Made by a program: the position numbers and the translations under genes. A stretch of 64,000 bases of DNA from Ruminococcus sp. Lineage in GTDB: Bacteria; Bacillota; Clostridia; Lachnospirales; Lachnospiraceae. Numbering within the stretch: position 1 is the stretch's first letter; each line of letters opens with the position of its first letter. This document shows, piece by piece, positions 16,366-25,739 of this stretch. Location of the stretch: contig JACERV010000008.1 in NCBI GenBank assembly GCA_013911065.1, positions 85,172-149,171 of the forward strand. Reading direction: 5' to 3'. Under the pieces are notes generated by a model. It saw only the letters and a list, made by a program, of their open reading frames with translations, did no database searches and was not told where the DNA came from.

Positions 16366-17055
16366 ATGAGCGGTAACTTAAAAGAATTGGAGAAAAAAAT
16401 AGGGTACAAATTCAAAAACTTTTCTTTGCTGGGACAGGCTATGATGCACAGCTCTTATACGAATGAGAAGCACTTGGAGAAGCACCACTGCAATGAAAGG
16501 CTGGAGTTTCTTGGAGATGCAGTGCTGGAGCTGGTTTCCAGCGAATATTTGTTTTTAGAATCTCCAAAGGTATCAGAGGGAGAGCTGACGAAGGCAAGGG
16601 CTAGTATGGTGTGTGAACCGGCGTTGGCTTTCTGTGCAAAAGATATTGATCTTGGGTCTTATCTGCTGCTTGGCAAGGGTGAAGAGGCAACCGGGGGAAG
16701 ACAGAGAGAGTCGATTACGTCAGATGCATTGGAAGCGTTGATTGGTGCAATTTATCTGGACGGTGGTTTTACTAATGCAAAAGAGTTTATTCATCGGTTT
16801 ATATTGACAGATTTAGAAAATAAAAAGCTCTTTTTTGATAGCAAGACTATTTTGCAGGAAATTGTACAGGCAAGGATGGAGGATGGGATTTCCTACAATC
16901 TCATAAAAGAAGAGGGCCCGGACCACAATAAGTCTTTCTTTGTGGAAGTACTTATCGGTACGCAGAGTTATGGGGTGGGGGCAGGCAGGACAAAGAAAGC
17001 AGCGGAACAGGAAGCTGCCTATAAAGCGATACTAGAATTGAGAAAAGAAAAATAA
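16366..17055 (+). CDS. rnc: Ribonuclease III
   Basis: A 229-residue double-strand-specific endoribonuclease for rRNA and mRNA processing. The signature NERLEFLGDAVLELV near residues 43-57 and the second acidic site DALEALIGAIYLDGG near 120 supply the catalytic Asp/Glu residues. The C-terminal dsRNA-binding domain (about 160-229) ends with GRTKKAAEQEAAYKAI. AAAGGAAAAGG precedes the ATG. It is 12 bp before smc, the usual order in Clostridia. Confidence 0.96.
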   Translation: MSGNLKELEKKIGYKFKNFSLLGQAMMHSSYTNEKHLEKHHCNERLEFLGDAVLELVSSEYLFLESPKVSEGELTKARASMVCEPALAFCAKDIDLGSYLLLGKGEEATGGRQRESITSDALEALIGAIYLDGGFTNAKEFIHRFILTDLENKKLFFDSKTILQEIVQARMEDGISYNLIKEEGPDHNKSFFVEVLIGTQSYGVGAGRTKKAAEQEAAYKAILELRKEK

Positions 17056-17067
17056 AGCAGGTGTTAT

Positions 17068-20000
17068 ATGTATTTAAAAAGCATTGAGGTACAAGGTTTT
17101 AAGTCTTTTGCCCATAAAATTAAATTCGAATTCCATAACGGAATTACCGGTATCGTAGGTCCAAATGGCAGCGGAAAGAGTAATGTGGCAGATGCGGTGC
17201 GCTGGGTTCTGGGAGAGCAGCGGGTGAAGCAGCTTAGGGGCGGTACTATGCAGGATGTTATTTTTTCCGGCACGGAGAACCGTAAACCACTCAGCTATGC
17301 GTCGGTTGCGATTACACTGGACAATTCGGACCATCAACTGCCTGTAGATTATGAGGAAGTTACCGTCACCAGAAAGCTGTACCGCTCAGGAGAAAGTGAA
17401 TATCTGATTAATGGTGCTGGATGCCGTTTAAAGGATATCAATGAGATGTTTTATGACACCGGAATCGGAAAAGAAGGATACTCCATTATCGGGCAGGGGC
17501 AGATTGATAAAATACTAAGCGGAAAACCGGAAGAGCGCCGGGAGTTGTTTGATGAGGCCGCGGGGATTGTGAAGTTTAAGCGCCGGAAGAATCTTTCTGT
17601 AAAAAAACTGGAAGAAGAACGGCTGAATCTGACCCGTGTCAATGATATTCTGACGGAACTGGAAAAACAGATAGGACCTCTGAAACGGCAGTCCGAGGTG
17701 GCAAGGGAATATTTAAAGAAGAAGGAAGAACTTAAAACCTTTGATATTAATATGTTCCTATTGGAAACAGAGCGTATCAAAGACCAGATACGGGAGGCGG
17801 ACTCTAAGCTTCAGATTGCCCTAGAGGAATTGGAAGAAGCCAATGTCAGATATACGGACATGAAGAATGAGTATGATGCCATTGAAGAAGAGGTAGACGG
17901 GATAGATTTCTCTATTGAGAAAGCAAAGAGCCAGCTAAATGAGACTACGCTTCTGAAACAACAGTTAGAGGGGCAGATTAATGTATTAAAGGAACAAATT
18001 AATACGATACGGATGAATGATGAGCATTATGATAACCGTCTGCATACCATCCGGATAGAAATAGAAACGAGACAGGCGCAGGAAGAAGAGTTAGACAGAG
18101 AACAGGCTGCGGTAAAGGCAAGATTGAGTGAGGTTGCAAGAAGTAATACTGAGGCGAAAGAAGCTTTGATTGACGTACAAGCAAGAATTGCCTCCGGGAC
18201 AGCCGGGATTGAACAGTGCAAGGCAGAAATCATAGAGCTTTTGAATAACAGGGCATCCACCAGGGCTAAGATTCAGCACTATACAACAACTCAGGAGCAG
18301 ATTACTATCAGGAAATCAGAACTGGGGCGCATGATCTTGGAAGTGTCAGGGGAAGCCCGGAAACAAAATGAAGTCCTTTTGGAATATGAATCCCAGCTAA
18401 AGCAGATTTCCGGAGAGATTGCCGGATACGCGGAGAAGATCAGTAAAAATGAGCAGGAGATTGAACAGCTTCAGCAGGAACTGTCCGCAAAACAGGAACA
18501 ACTGCGTATCGGGCAGACAGCGTACCACCGGGAGTCCTCCAGGCTGGAATCCTTGAAAAATATTACGGAACGTTATGATGGTTACGGCAACAGTATCCGT
18601 AAGGTTATGAGTAACAAGGACAGGGAAAAGGGTCTTATAGGGGTAGTAGCCGATATTATTAAGGTAGATAAAGAATATGAAATTGCAGTTGAGACGGCTT
18701 TAGGCGGAAATATCCAAAATATTGTTACAGATAATGAAGAAACTGCAAAACGGATGATTGCTTATTTGAAACAGAACAAGTTTGGGCGGGCAACCTTCCT
18801 CCCTTTAACAAGTATGCATGGAGGCTCAGAAATCCGGCAGGCGGAAGTCATGAAGGAAGAAGGCATTATTGGTGTTGCCAGTACACTTGTACATGTGGAG
18901 AAGCAATTTCAGGGACTGGCAAACCAGCTCCTTGGCAGAACTCTTGTAGTGGACCATATCGACAACGGAATTCGAATTTCCAGAAAATATAAACAGTCAC
19001 TGCGTCTGGTTACACTGGAAGGAGAACTGATTAATCCCGGCGGTTCCATGACGGGAGGTGCTTTCAAAAATTCCAGCAACCTTCTGAGCAGGCGGCGGGA
19101 AATCGAAGAGTTTGAACAGACTGTAAAGATGCTGAAAAAAGATATGGATGATTGTGAGCGGACCGTCAATGACGTGAAGGCAAAACGTGCTGCATGTTAC
19201 AGTGCAATTGATGAGCTTCAGCAGAAATTGAGAAAGGCATCTGTTATTGAGAATACTGCAAAGATGAACGTAGAGCAGGTGCAGACCAGACAAAAAGAGG
19301 CTGCCCAGCGTTATGATTCTTACCTGAAAGAGCAAGAAAGTCTGGAGCAGAAGCTGCAGGAGATTTTGGACAATGAAGATTCTATTCAGATGGAACTGGA
19401 AACTTCGGAGACGTTAGAAAAAGAATTGAACGTCCGGATTGAAGAGCAGCAAAAATGCCTGGAAGCTGACAGAGAAAAGGAAGCTATTCAGCAGAGACAT
19501 TCGGAAGAAGTTCATCTCTCCCATGCAAGTTTGGAACAGCAAAATGCATTTATTTTAGAAAACATCGGGCGTATTCAGGAAGAAATTGCAAAATTTGAGA
19601 CCGAACTCAGAGAACTGGACATCAACAAGGGAAATGCATCGGAAGAAATCCAGGAAAAAGAAACTAAAATAAAAGATCTGAGGGATACCATTGAGAACTC
19701 GAAAGAGCTTTTTGCAGAGATTGAGGCAGAGATCAAAAGCCAGACGGCAAACAGAGATGCGCTCAATCAAAAACATAAAGAGTTTCTTGGAAAAAGAGAA
19801 GAATTATCCAAGCACATGTCAGAGCTGGATAAAGAGTGCTTCAGACTGAACAGCCAGAAAGAGTCCTATGAAGAAGCTTCAGAGAAGCAGATGAATTATA
19901 TGTGGGAAGAGTATGAACTGACGTATAATCACGCTATGGAGCTGCGCAATAAAAACCTGACGGACCTTGCATATATGAAACGGCAGATTCAGGTATTGAA

Positions 20001-20628
20001 AGGTGAGATAAGGAAGCTTGGAGATGTGAACGTCAATGCCATTGATGATTATAAAAATGTTTCCGAGCGTTATGAATTCTTGAAGAAACAGCATGATGAC
20101 CTGGTAGAAGCGGAAGTTACGCTGATGAAGATTATTGACGAGCTGGATGCAGCTATGAGAAAGCAGTTCGAGGAACAGTTTGCATTGATCTCCAAAGAAT
20201 TTGACAATGTATTCAAGCAGCTATTCGGAGGAGGCAAAGGAACTTTGGAGCTTATGGAGGATGAGGACATTCTGGAGGCGGGAGTCAGAATCATTGCACA
20301 GCCGCCGGGCAAGAAGCTCCAGAACATGATGCAGCTTTCCGGCGGCGAAAAAGCACTGACAGCGATTTCACTGCTGTTTGCAATCCAGAATCTGAAACCT
20401 TCCCCATTCTGCCTGCTGGACGAGATAGAGGCAGCATTGGATGATAACAATGTGGTGCGTTTTGCCCAATATTTGCATAAATTGACGAAACATACACAAT
20501 TTATTGTCATCACCCACAGAAGAGGGACCATGACTGCATCGGACAGGCTTTATGGTATTACAATGCAGGAAAAAGGTATATCTACACTTGTCTCTGTAGA
20601 TTTACTGGAAGGTGATTTGGATAAATAG
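17068..20628 (+). CDS. smc: Chromosome segregation protein SMC
   Basis: A 1186-residue SMC ATPase that organises and segregates the chromosome. Walker A GPNGSGKSN lies at residues 31-39, a first coiled coil runs about 170-500, the hinge about 505-680 with GLIGVVADIIKV and GGSMTGGAF, a second coiled coil about 680-1020, and the head closes with LSGGEKALTAI and Walker B CLLDEIEAALDDNN. The length is normal. It starts 12 bp after rnc behind AAGCAGG and is followed by ftsY. Confidence 0.97.
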   Translation: MYLKSIEVQGFKSFAHKIKFEFHNGITGIVGPNGSGKSNVADAVRWVLGEQRVKQLRGGTMQDVIFSGTENRKPLSYASVAITLDNSDHQLPVDYEEVTVTRKLYRSGESEYLINGAGCRLKDINEMFYDTGIGKEGYSIIGQGQIDKILSGKPEERRELFDEAAGIVKFKRRKNLSVKKLEEERLNLTRVNDILTELEKQIGPLKRQSEVAREYLKKKEELKTFDINMFLLETERIKDQIREADSKLQIALEELEEANVRYTDMKNEYDAIEEEVDGIDFSIEKAKSQLNETTLLKQQLEGQINVLKEQINTIRMNDEHYDNRLHTIRIEIETRQAQEEELDREQAAVKARLSEVARSNTEAKEALIDVQARIASGTAGIEQCKAEIIELLNNRASTRAKIQHYTTTQEQITIRKSELGRMILEVSGEARKQNEVLLEYESQLKQISGEIAGYAEKISKNEQEIEQLQQELSAKQEQLRIGQTAYHRESSRLESLKNITERYDGYGNSIRKVMSNKDREKGLIGVVADIIKVDKEYEIAVETALGGNIQNIVTDNEETAKRMIAYLKQNKFGRATFLPLTSMHGGSEIRQAEVMKEEGIIGVASTLVHVEKQFQGLANQLLGRTLVVDHIDNGIRISRKYKQSLRLVTLEGELINPGGSMTGGAFKNSSNLLSRRREIEEFEQTVKMLKKDMDDCERTVNDVKAKRAACYSAIDELQQKLRKASVIENTAKMNVEQVQTRQKEAAQRYDSYLKEQESLEQKLQEILDNEDSIQMELETSETLEKELNVRIEEQQKCLEADREKEAIQQRHSEEVHLSHASLEQQNAFILENIGRIQEEIAKFETELRELDINKGNASEEIQEKETKIKDLRDTIENSKELFAEIEAEIKSQTANRDALNQKHKEFLGKREELSKHMSELDKECFRLNSQKESYEEASEKQMNYMWEEYELTYNHAMELRNKNLTDLAYMKRQIQVLKGEIRKLGDVNVNAIDDYKNVSERYEFLKKQHDDLVEAEVTLMKIIDELDAAMRKQFEEQFALISKEFDNVFKQLFGGGKGTLELMEDEDILEAGVRIIAQPPGKKLQNMMQLSGGEKALTAISLLFAIQNLKPSPFCLLDEIEAALDDNNVVRFAQYLHKLTKHTQFIVITHRRGTMTASDRLYGITMQEKGISTLVSVDLLEGDLDK

Positions 20629-20660
20629 GCACTTTAGCAATATAGAAATGGAGGGAAAAG

Positions 20661-21608
20661 ATGGAAGAAAAGCAAGGCTTTTTTAAACGGCTGGTATCAG
20701 GTCTGGCTAAAACAAGAGATCATATTGTCTCCAGTATGGATAGTGTATTTTCTGGATTTTCAAAAATAGATGATGAGTTTTATGAGGAACTGGAAGAGAC
20801 ATTAATTATGGGGGATTTAGGTGTGCATACCACCACAGAGATTATTGAGAATCTAAAGGCAAAGGTGAAGGAACAGCATATCAAAGAACCTATAGAATGC
20901 AGGCAGCTTGTGATTGACAGCATCAAGGAGCAAATGGATGTGGGAGAGGCTGCCTACGAATTTGAAAACAGGACGTCTGTAGTTTTTGTGATTGGAGTCA
21001 ATGGTGTAGGAAAAACAACTACCATAGGGAAACTGGCCGGTAAGTTCCGTGAACAGCATAAAAAAGTTATTCTGGCTGCGGCAGATACATTCCGTGCAGC
21101 AGCAGGGGAACAGTTGAAAGAGTGGGCGAACCGTGCAGGAGTAGAAATGATAGGAGGCCAGGACGGAGCCGACCCTGCATCTGTGGTATATGATGCGGTA
21201 GCGGCGGCGAAGGCGCGGAAGACGGATATTTTGCTGTGCGATACGGCAGGACGCCTGCACAACAAGAAGAACTTAATGGAAGAGCTGCGTAAAATCAGCC
21301 GTGTCATTGAACGGGAATACCCGGAGGCATATAAAGAAACTTTGGTAGTATTAGACGCAACCACAGGACAGAATGCACTGGCTCAGGCAAAGGAATTCAA
21401 TGAGGTGGCAGATATCACAGGAGTAATTCTGACTAAGATGGACGGTACTGCAAAGGGCGGAATTGCAGTGGCAATACAGGCAGAGCTGGGAATCCCGGTG
21501 AAATATATTGGTGTCGGTGAAGCGATTGAAGATTTACAGAAATTTGATGCAGATGAATTTGTAAACGCTCTGTTTTACAGTAGTAATGCAGAAGAAGAGC
21601 AGGAATAA
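20661..21608 (+). CDS. ftsY: Signal recognition particle receptor FtsY
   Basis: A 315-residue SRP receptor GTPase that docks ribosome-SRP complexes at the membrane. The N domain covers about 1-100; the G domain carries GVNGVGKTTTIGKLAG near residue 114, DTFRAAAGEQL, DTAGRLHNK and TKMDGTAKGG. The acidic A domain is short, as usual in Firmicutes. It is 32 bp after smc with GGAGGG before the ATG. The ylxM-ffh genes that follow ftsY in Bacillus are absent here. Confidence 0.96.
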   Translation: MEEKQGFFKRLVSGLAKTRDHIVSSMDSVFSGFSKIDDEFYEELEETLIMGDLGVHTTTEIIENLKAKVKEQHIKEPIECRQLVIDSIKEQMDVGEAAYEFENRTSVVFVIGVNGVGKTTTIGKLAGKFREQHKKVILAAADTFRAAAGEQLKEWANRAGVEMIGGQDGADPASVVYDAVAAAKARKTDILLCDTAGRLHNKKNLMEELRKISRVIEREYPEAYKETLVVLDATTGQNALAQAKEFNEVADITGVILTKMDGTAKGGIAVAIQAELGIPVKYIGVGEAIEDLQKFDADEFVNALFYSSNAEEEQE

Positions 21609-21644
21609 AAAGGAACAGGCCTATGCATAAGCAGGAGGGATAAT

Positions 21645-22859
21645 ATGTTGACATTAGAAAAATTTGAGGAAGCAAGTGAAATCGTAAAACGTGTGACGAA
21701 TCCGACAAAACTGATATACAGTGATTATCTGAGCGATATGTGCCAGGGAAAGGTGTATTTGAAGCCGGAGAATATGCAGCATACTGGGGCTTACAAACTG
21801 AGAGGGGCTTATTACAAAATCAGTACATTGTCCGAGGAAGAAAGATCAAAGGGCCTGATTACAGCTTCTGCAGGGAACCATGCCCAGGGCGTGGCATATG
21901 CGGCTCAAAGGTTTGGCTGCAAGGCGATTATCGTCATGCCTACAGTAACACCGCTGATTAAAGTGAACCGTACAAAAGGATATGGGGCCGAAGTAATTCT
22001 TCATGGAGATGTTTATGATGATGCCTGTGCATATGCCCGTGAGCTTGCAGAGGAACTGGGATATACCTTTGTTCATCCTTTTGACGATCTGGATGTAGCC
22101 ACCGGACAGGGTACCATTGCCATGGAAATTGTACAGGAGCTTCCTACTGTAGATTATATCCTTGTACCCATTGGCGGGGGCGGCCTTATCTCAGGTGTTG
22201 CTACCCTGGCAAAGATGCTGAATCCCAAAATCAAAGTAATCGGTGTGGAGCCTGCGGAGGCAGCCAGTATGACTGCGGCTGTGCAGGCGAATGAAGTTGT
22301 AGAATTGAAAAGCGCAAATACCATAGCGGACGGCACCGCGGTTAAGTGTGTAGGTGTACAAAATCTGCCTTATGTTCAGGAATATGTGGACGATATACTT
22401 CTGGTGGAAGATGATGAGCTGATAGGTGTGTTTCTGGATATGGTGGAGAACCATAAGATGATTGTAGAAAATTCCGGGCTTCTTTCTGTTGCTGCTTTGA
22501 AGCAGCTTGAATGTAAGGGAAAGAAGGTTGTATGTGTTTTGAGCGGCGGCAATATGGATGTTATCACCATGTCTTCTGTAGTACAACATGGATTAATCCA
22601 AAGAGACCGTATTTTCTCAGTATCCGTCCTGCTTCCGGACAAACCGGGTGAGCTGGTAAGTGTGGCTTCCACAATTGCGGATGCACAAGGAAATGTTATC
22701 AAACTGGAGCATAACCAGTTTGTAAGCACAAATAGAAATACAGCGGTAGAACTGCGCATTACAATGGAGGCTTTCGGGACAGAACATAAGCACAGAATTA
22801 TGGATGCACTGGAGAAGAAAGGTTTCCGTCCCAAATTAATCAGTGCAAAGTTATATTAA
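21645..22859 (+). CDS. ilvA: Threonine ammonia-lyase (ilvA/tdcB type) with one ACT domain
   Basis: A 404-residue PLP enzyme that deaminates threonine to 2-oxobutanoate, feeding isoleucine synthesis or fermentation. The PLP lysine is in TGAYKLRGAYYK (Lys near 51), with SAGNHAQGVAYAA near 75, the glycine-rich phosphate loop PIGGGGLISG near 180 and LSGGNMD near 300. A single ACT domain follows about 325-404 (LLPDKPGELVSVASTIADAQ). The one-ACT architecture of about 400 residues is common in Clostridia. AGCAGGAGGG precedes the start. It stands 36 bp after ftsY and is closed by a terminator. Confidence 0.92.
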   Translation: MLTLEKFEEASEIVKRVTNPTKLIYSDYLSDMCQGKVYLKPENMQHTGAYKLRGAYYKISTLSEEERSKGLITASAGNHAQGVAYAAQRFGCKAIIVMPTVTPLIKVNRTKGYGAEVILHGDVYDDACAYARELAEELGYTFVHPFDDLDVATGQGTIAMEIVQELPTVDYILVPIGGGGLISGVATLAKMLNPKIKVIGVEPAEAASMTAAVQANEVVELKSANTIADGTAVKCVGVQNLPYVQEYVDDILLVEDDELIGVFLDMVENHKMIVENSGLLSVAALKQLECKGKKVVCVLSGGNMDVITMSSVVQHGLIQRDRIFSVSVLLPDKPGELVSVASTIADAQGNVIKLEHNQFVSTNRNTAVELRITMEAFGTEHKHRIMDALEKKGFRPKLISAKLY

Positions 22860-22884
22860 ATGGAATAATCAAAATAGGATAATA

Positions 22885-22922
22885 AAAACAACCGCGCCTT
22901 TTACCGGAGCGGTTGTTTTATT
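22885..22922. terminator. Intrinsic terminator between convergent genes
   Basis: AAAACAACCGC (22885-22895) pairs with GCGGTTGTTTT (22909-22919). A-rich and T-rich flanks make it functional in both directions, for ilvA on plus and the PRPP synthetase on minus. Confidence 0.8.
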
Positions 22923-22940
22923 GATAGGTCAGGTTTTGTG

Positions 22941-24119
22941 CTACACTTTCCCCAGTCTTTTTTCCAGGAGAGAGTGTATTTTGTCTGTAGGATTGAGTAC
23001 TGCTCCGATGGTAGTATCATGGTTCAGTGAATCAATGATAAGTGCCAGGAACTTACTCATATCAGCTTTTACAAAATAAGGCTTCTCATCCACAATGGGG
23101 GGGAGGTAGGTCAGGTTGGTTGTAACAACACGGTCTATATAACCTTTTTCGTAATATTCATCAAACTTGTCAAAGCCTTCAGTAAACAGTCCGAAGGTGG
23201 TGCATACAAAAACGCGTGCTACATTGAAATCTTTAAGCTGTTTGGCTACGTCAAGCATACTTTCACCGGAGGAAATCATGTCGTCTATGATGATTACATC
23301 CTTGCCCTCCACATCATCTCCCAAAAATTCATGGGCTACGATAGGATTCTTACCGTTTATTACGGTAGAATAGTCCCGGCGCTTATAGAACATACCCATA
23401 TCTACACCGAGGACGTTGGAAAAGTAAACAGCACGGTGCATAGCTCCTTCGTCCGGGCTGATAATCATCAGATGCTCTTTATCTGCTTTTAAATCCGGAA
23501 CGGCATGGAATAGTGCCTTCATAAACTGATAAGGCGGATTGAAGCTGTCGAATCCGCTTAAAGGAATGGCATTCTGGACCCTTGGATCGTGGGCATCAAA
23601 GGTGATGATATTGGAAACGCCCATAGCATTCAGCTCCTCCAGTGCAATGGCACAGTCAAGAGATTCTCTTTTGGTGCGTTTATGCTGACGGCTCTCATAT
23701 AGGAACGGCATAATGACATTGATACGGCGCGCTTTGCCTGTAGCAGCAGAGATGATTCGCTTAAGATCTTGAAAATGATCATCCGGAGACATGTGGTTGA
23801 CACGTCCGTTGAGCGTGTAGGTAAGACTATAATTACAGACGTCTGTCATAATAAATAAATCAGTTCCGCGTATGGTTTCTTTCAGGATCCCCTTGCCCTC
23901 GCCGGAGCCAAACCGGGGACAGCTGCAATTCACCAGATAATTGCTGGATTCGTAGTTGACGTAGAGCGGGGAAGAAGCGTTCACTTCACATATTGTATTT
24001 TCCCGGAAAGATACAATATAGTCATTGACTTTTTCGCCGAGTTCCTTACAGCTTTCCATAGCTACAATCTTCAATGGAGCCACAGGAAGAGTTCTTTCTA
24101 ATAGTTTAATGTTTGACAT
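22941..24119 (-). CDS. prs: Ribose-phosphate pyrophosphokinase, long variant
   Basis: Makes PRPP from ribose 5-phosphate and ATP for nucleotide, histidine and tryptophan synthesis. The PRPP-binding loop VIIIDDMISSGESMLDVAKQ near residue 265 and the flexible-loop region MPFLYESRQHKRTKRESLDC near 145 identify the family. At 392 residues it is about 75 longer than the usual 310-320, with a long N-terminal part and an extended tail. The regulatory-flexible loop is present, so I expect it to be active, but it may be an orphan paralogue. AGGAG precedes the ATG. It is convergent with ilvA. Confidence 0.85.
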   Translation of the reverse strand: MSNIKLLERTLPVAPLKIVAMESCKELGEKVNDYIVSFRENTICEVNASSPLYVNYESSNYLVNCSCPRFGSGEGKGILKETIRGTDLFIMTDVCNYSLTYTLNGRVNHMSPDDHFQDLKRIISAATGKARRINVIMPFLYESRQHKRTKRESLDCAIALEELNAMGVSNIITFDAHDPRVQNAIPLSGFDSFNPPYQFMKALFHAVPDLKADKEHLMIISPDEGAMHRAVYFSNVLGVDMGMFYKRRDYSTVINGKNPIVAHEFLGDDVEGKDVIIIDDMISSGESMLDVAKQLKDFNVARVFVCTTFGLFTEGFDKFDEYYEKGYIDRVVTTNLTYLPPIVDEKPYFVKADMSKFLALIIDSLNHDTTIGAVLNPTDKIHSLLEKRLGKV

Positions 24120-24324
24120 GATTTTCTCCTATGTTTAACTTTGGATGGCTGGAAACTTCCAGACTTTCTACATATATGGTTATATCATTTTTTTATAGTA
24201 AATTCAAGCATTGCTTGCCAAACATCTGATGTAAAGTGTAATCGGGCTTATGGCTGAACTATACCGAATGTTCGTTACAGTTCAGCAAGATTTTCTTATT
24301 AGGCTAGGAATGTTCCATCAGGTA

Positions 24325-24333
24325 TGGTATAAT
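24325..24333 (+). promoter_or_regulatory. Extended -10 promoter before the radical SAM gene
   Basis: TGGTATAAT gives an extended -10 (TATAAT 24328-24333) with no good -35, 74 bp upstream of the ATG at 24407. The stretch 24120-24406 otherwise holds no convincing gene. Confidence 0.5.
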
Positions 24334-24406
24334 GCAAACGGACTTGGGGGACATTTTTATGAGAATATAGGGCGTTATATAATAGATTTTGAGGAGATAA
24401 TAAAGA

Positions 24407-25714
24407 ATGGCGCATGGACATATCGTGAGTCTTGTACAGCCTGGAAGTATCGGAGAAGAGATGGGAATTGAGCCCGGAGACAGACTTCTTGAGATTAACG
24501 GGAACGAGATTGCAGATGTATTTGATTATCATTATTATGCAGATGATGATAATATTGTATTATTAATAGAGAAGCCGGACGGAGAACAGTGGGAACTGGA
24601 AATTGAAAAGGATGAGGAAGAAGGCTTAGGTCTGGAATTTGGACAGAGCCTGATGGATGAGTACCGCTCCTGCCGGAATAAGTGTATGTTTTGTTTTATT
24701 GACCAAATGCCTGGAGGAATGAGGGATACCTTGTATTTTAAGGATGATGATTCCAGGCTTTCATTTCTACAGGGAAATTACATCACCCTGACAAATATGA
24801 GTGATCATGACGCTGAGCGTATTGTAAAATACCATTTGGAGCCAATCAACATTTCTTTCCATACAACAAACCCGGAACTCCGGTGTAAAATGCTTCACAA
24901 CCGTTTTGCAGGGGATGCCTTGAAAAGGGTGGACATCTTGTATCGGGGCGGAATTGAAATGAATGGTCAGATTGTGCTCTGCAAAGGAGTAAATGATAAA
25001 GAAGAGCTGGAGAGGAGTATCCGGGACCTGACGGCATACCTGCCGTTTTTAAGAAGTGTATCTGTGGTGCCTGTGGGACTGACGAAGTTTCGTGAAGGTC
25101 TTTATCCCCTTGAGCCTTTTACAAAGGAAGATGCAAAAGAAATGCTGGCAATGATTCACAGCTGGCAGGACAAGATATATGAAGAATACGGTATACACTT
25201 TATACATGCAGGTGATGAGTGGTATATTCTGGCAGAAGAGGAGTTCCCGGATGAAGAACGGTATGACGGTTATCTCCAGCTGGAAAACGGTGTGGGGATG
25301 CTCCGGCTTCTTATAGAGGAATTCCGGGAAGGCCTGGCGGGTATAGAAGGAGACGGACGTACAAGAGAAGTTTCTCTTGCTACTGGAAAACTGGCATATC
25401 CCTATGTAGAGCAGATGCTGGGTAAACTAAAAGAGAAGTTTCCGAATATTCAGGTTCACCTTTATGCAGTCAGAAATGATTTTTTTGGAGAGCATATTAC
25501 TGTGTCGGGACTGATTACAGGACAGGACCTGACGGCCCAGTTAAAGGGGCAGGAACTGGGAGAAGCATTGCTGATTCCCTGCAATATGCTTAGAGCAGAT
25601 GAGGATGTATTTTTGGACGATTTTACTGTGAAACAGGTAGAGAATACTTTACAAGTCCCGGTGGATATTGTAAAATCAAGCGGTCAGGATTTGATAGATG
25701 CAATTTTAGGCTGA
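24407..25714 (+). CDS. PDZ-radical SAM protein, DUF512 family
   Basis: A 435-residue protein of unconfirmed function. An N-terminal PDZ-like domain (about 1-65, GSIGEEMGIEPGDRLLEINGNE) is followed by a radical SAM-like region with cysteines CRNKCMFC near 87-94 (spacing C-x3-C-x2-C) and a DUF512 C-terminal domain (about 225-430). It starts behind GAGATAATAAAG and is 25 bp before der; this DUF512-der pairing is common in Clostridia, which hints at a role linked to ribosome assembly or translation, but that is inference. No substrate motif is seen. Confidence 0.9.
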   Translation: MAHGHIVSLVQPGSIGEEMGIEPGDRLLEINGNEIADVFDYHYYADDDNIVLLIEKPDGEQWELEIEKDEEEGLGLEFGQSLMDEYRSCRNKCMFCFIDQMPGGMRDTLYFKDDDSRLSFLQGNYITLTNMSDHDAERIVKYHLEPINISFHTTNPELRCKMLHNRFAGDALKRVDILYRGGIEMNGQIVLCKGVNDKEELERSIRDLTAYLPFLRSVSVVPVGLTKFREGLYPLEPFTKEDAKEMLAMIHSWQDKIYEEYGIHFIHAGDEWYILAEEEFPDEERYDGYLQLENGVGMLRLLIEEFREGLAGIEGDGRTREVSLATGKLAYPYVEQMLGKLKEKFPNIQVHLYAVRNDFFGEHITVSGLITGQDLTAQLKGQELGEALLIPCNMLRADEDVFLDDFTVKQVENTLQVPVDIVKSSGQDLIDAILG

Positions 25715-25739
25715 AAAAATAGAAAGGTAACAGGCAAAT

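Noticed and set aside
24250..24471. 73-codon plus-strand frame before the radical SAM gene
   Set aside because: It overlaps the promoter and the true gene start in another phase and has no supported start.
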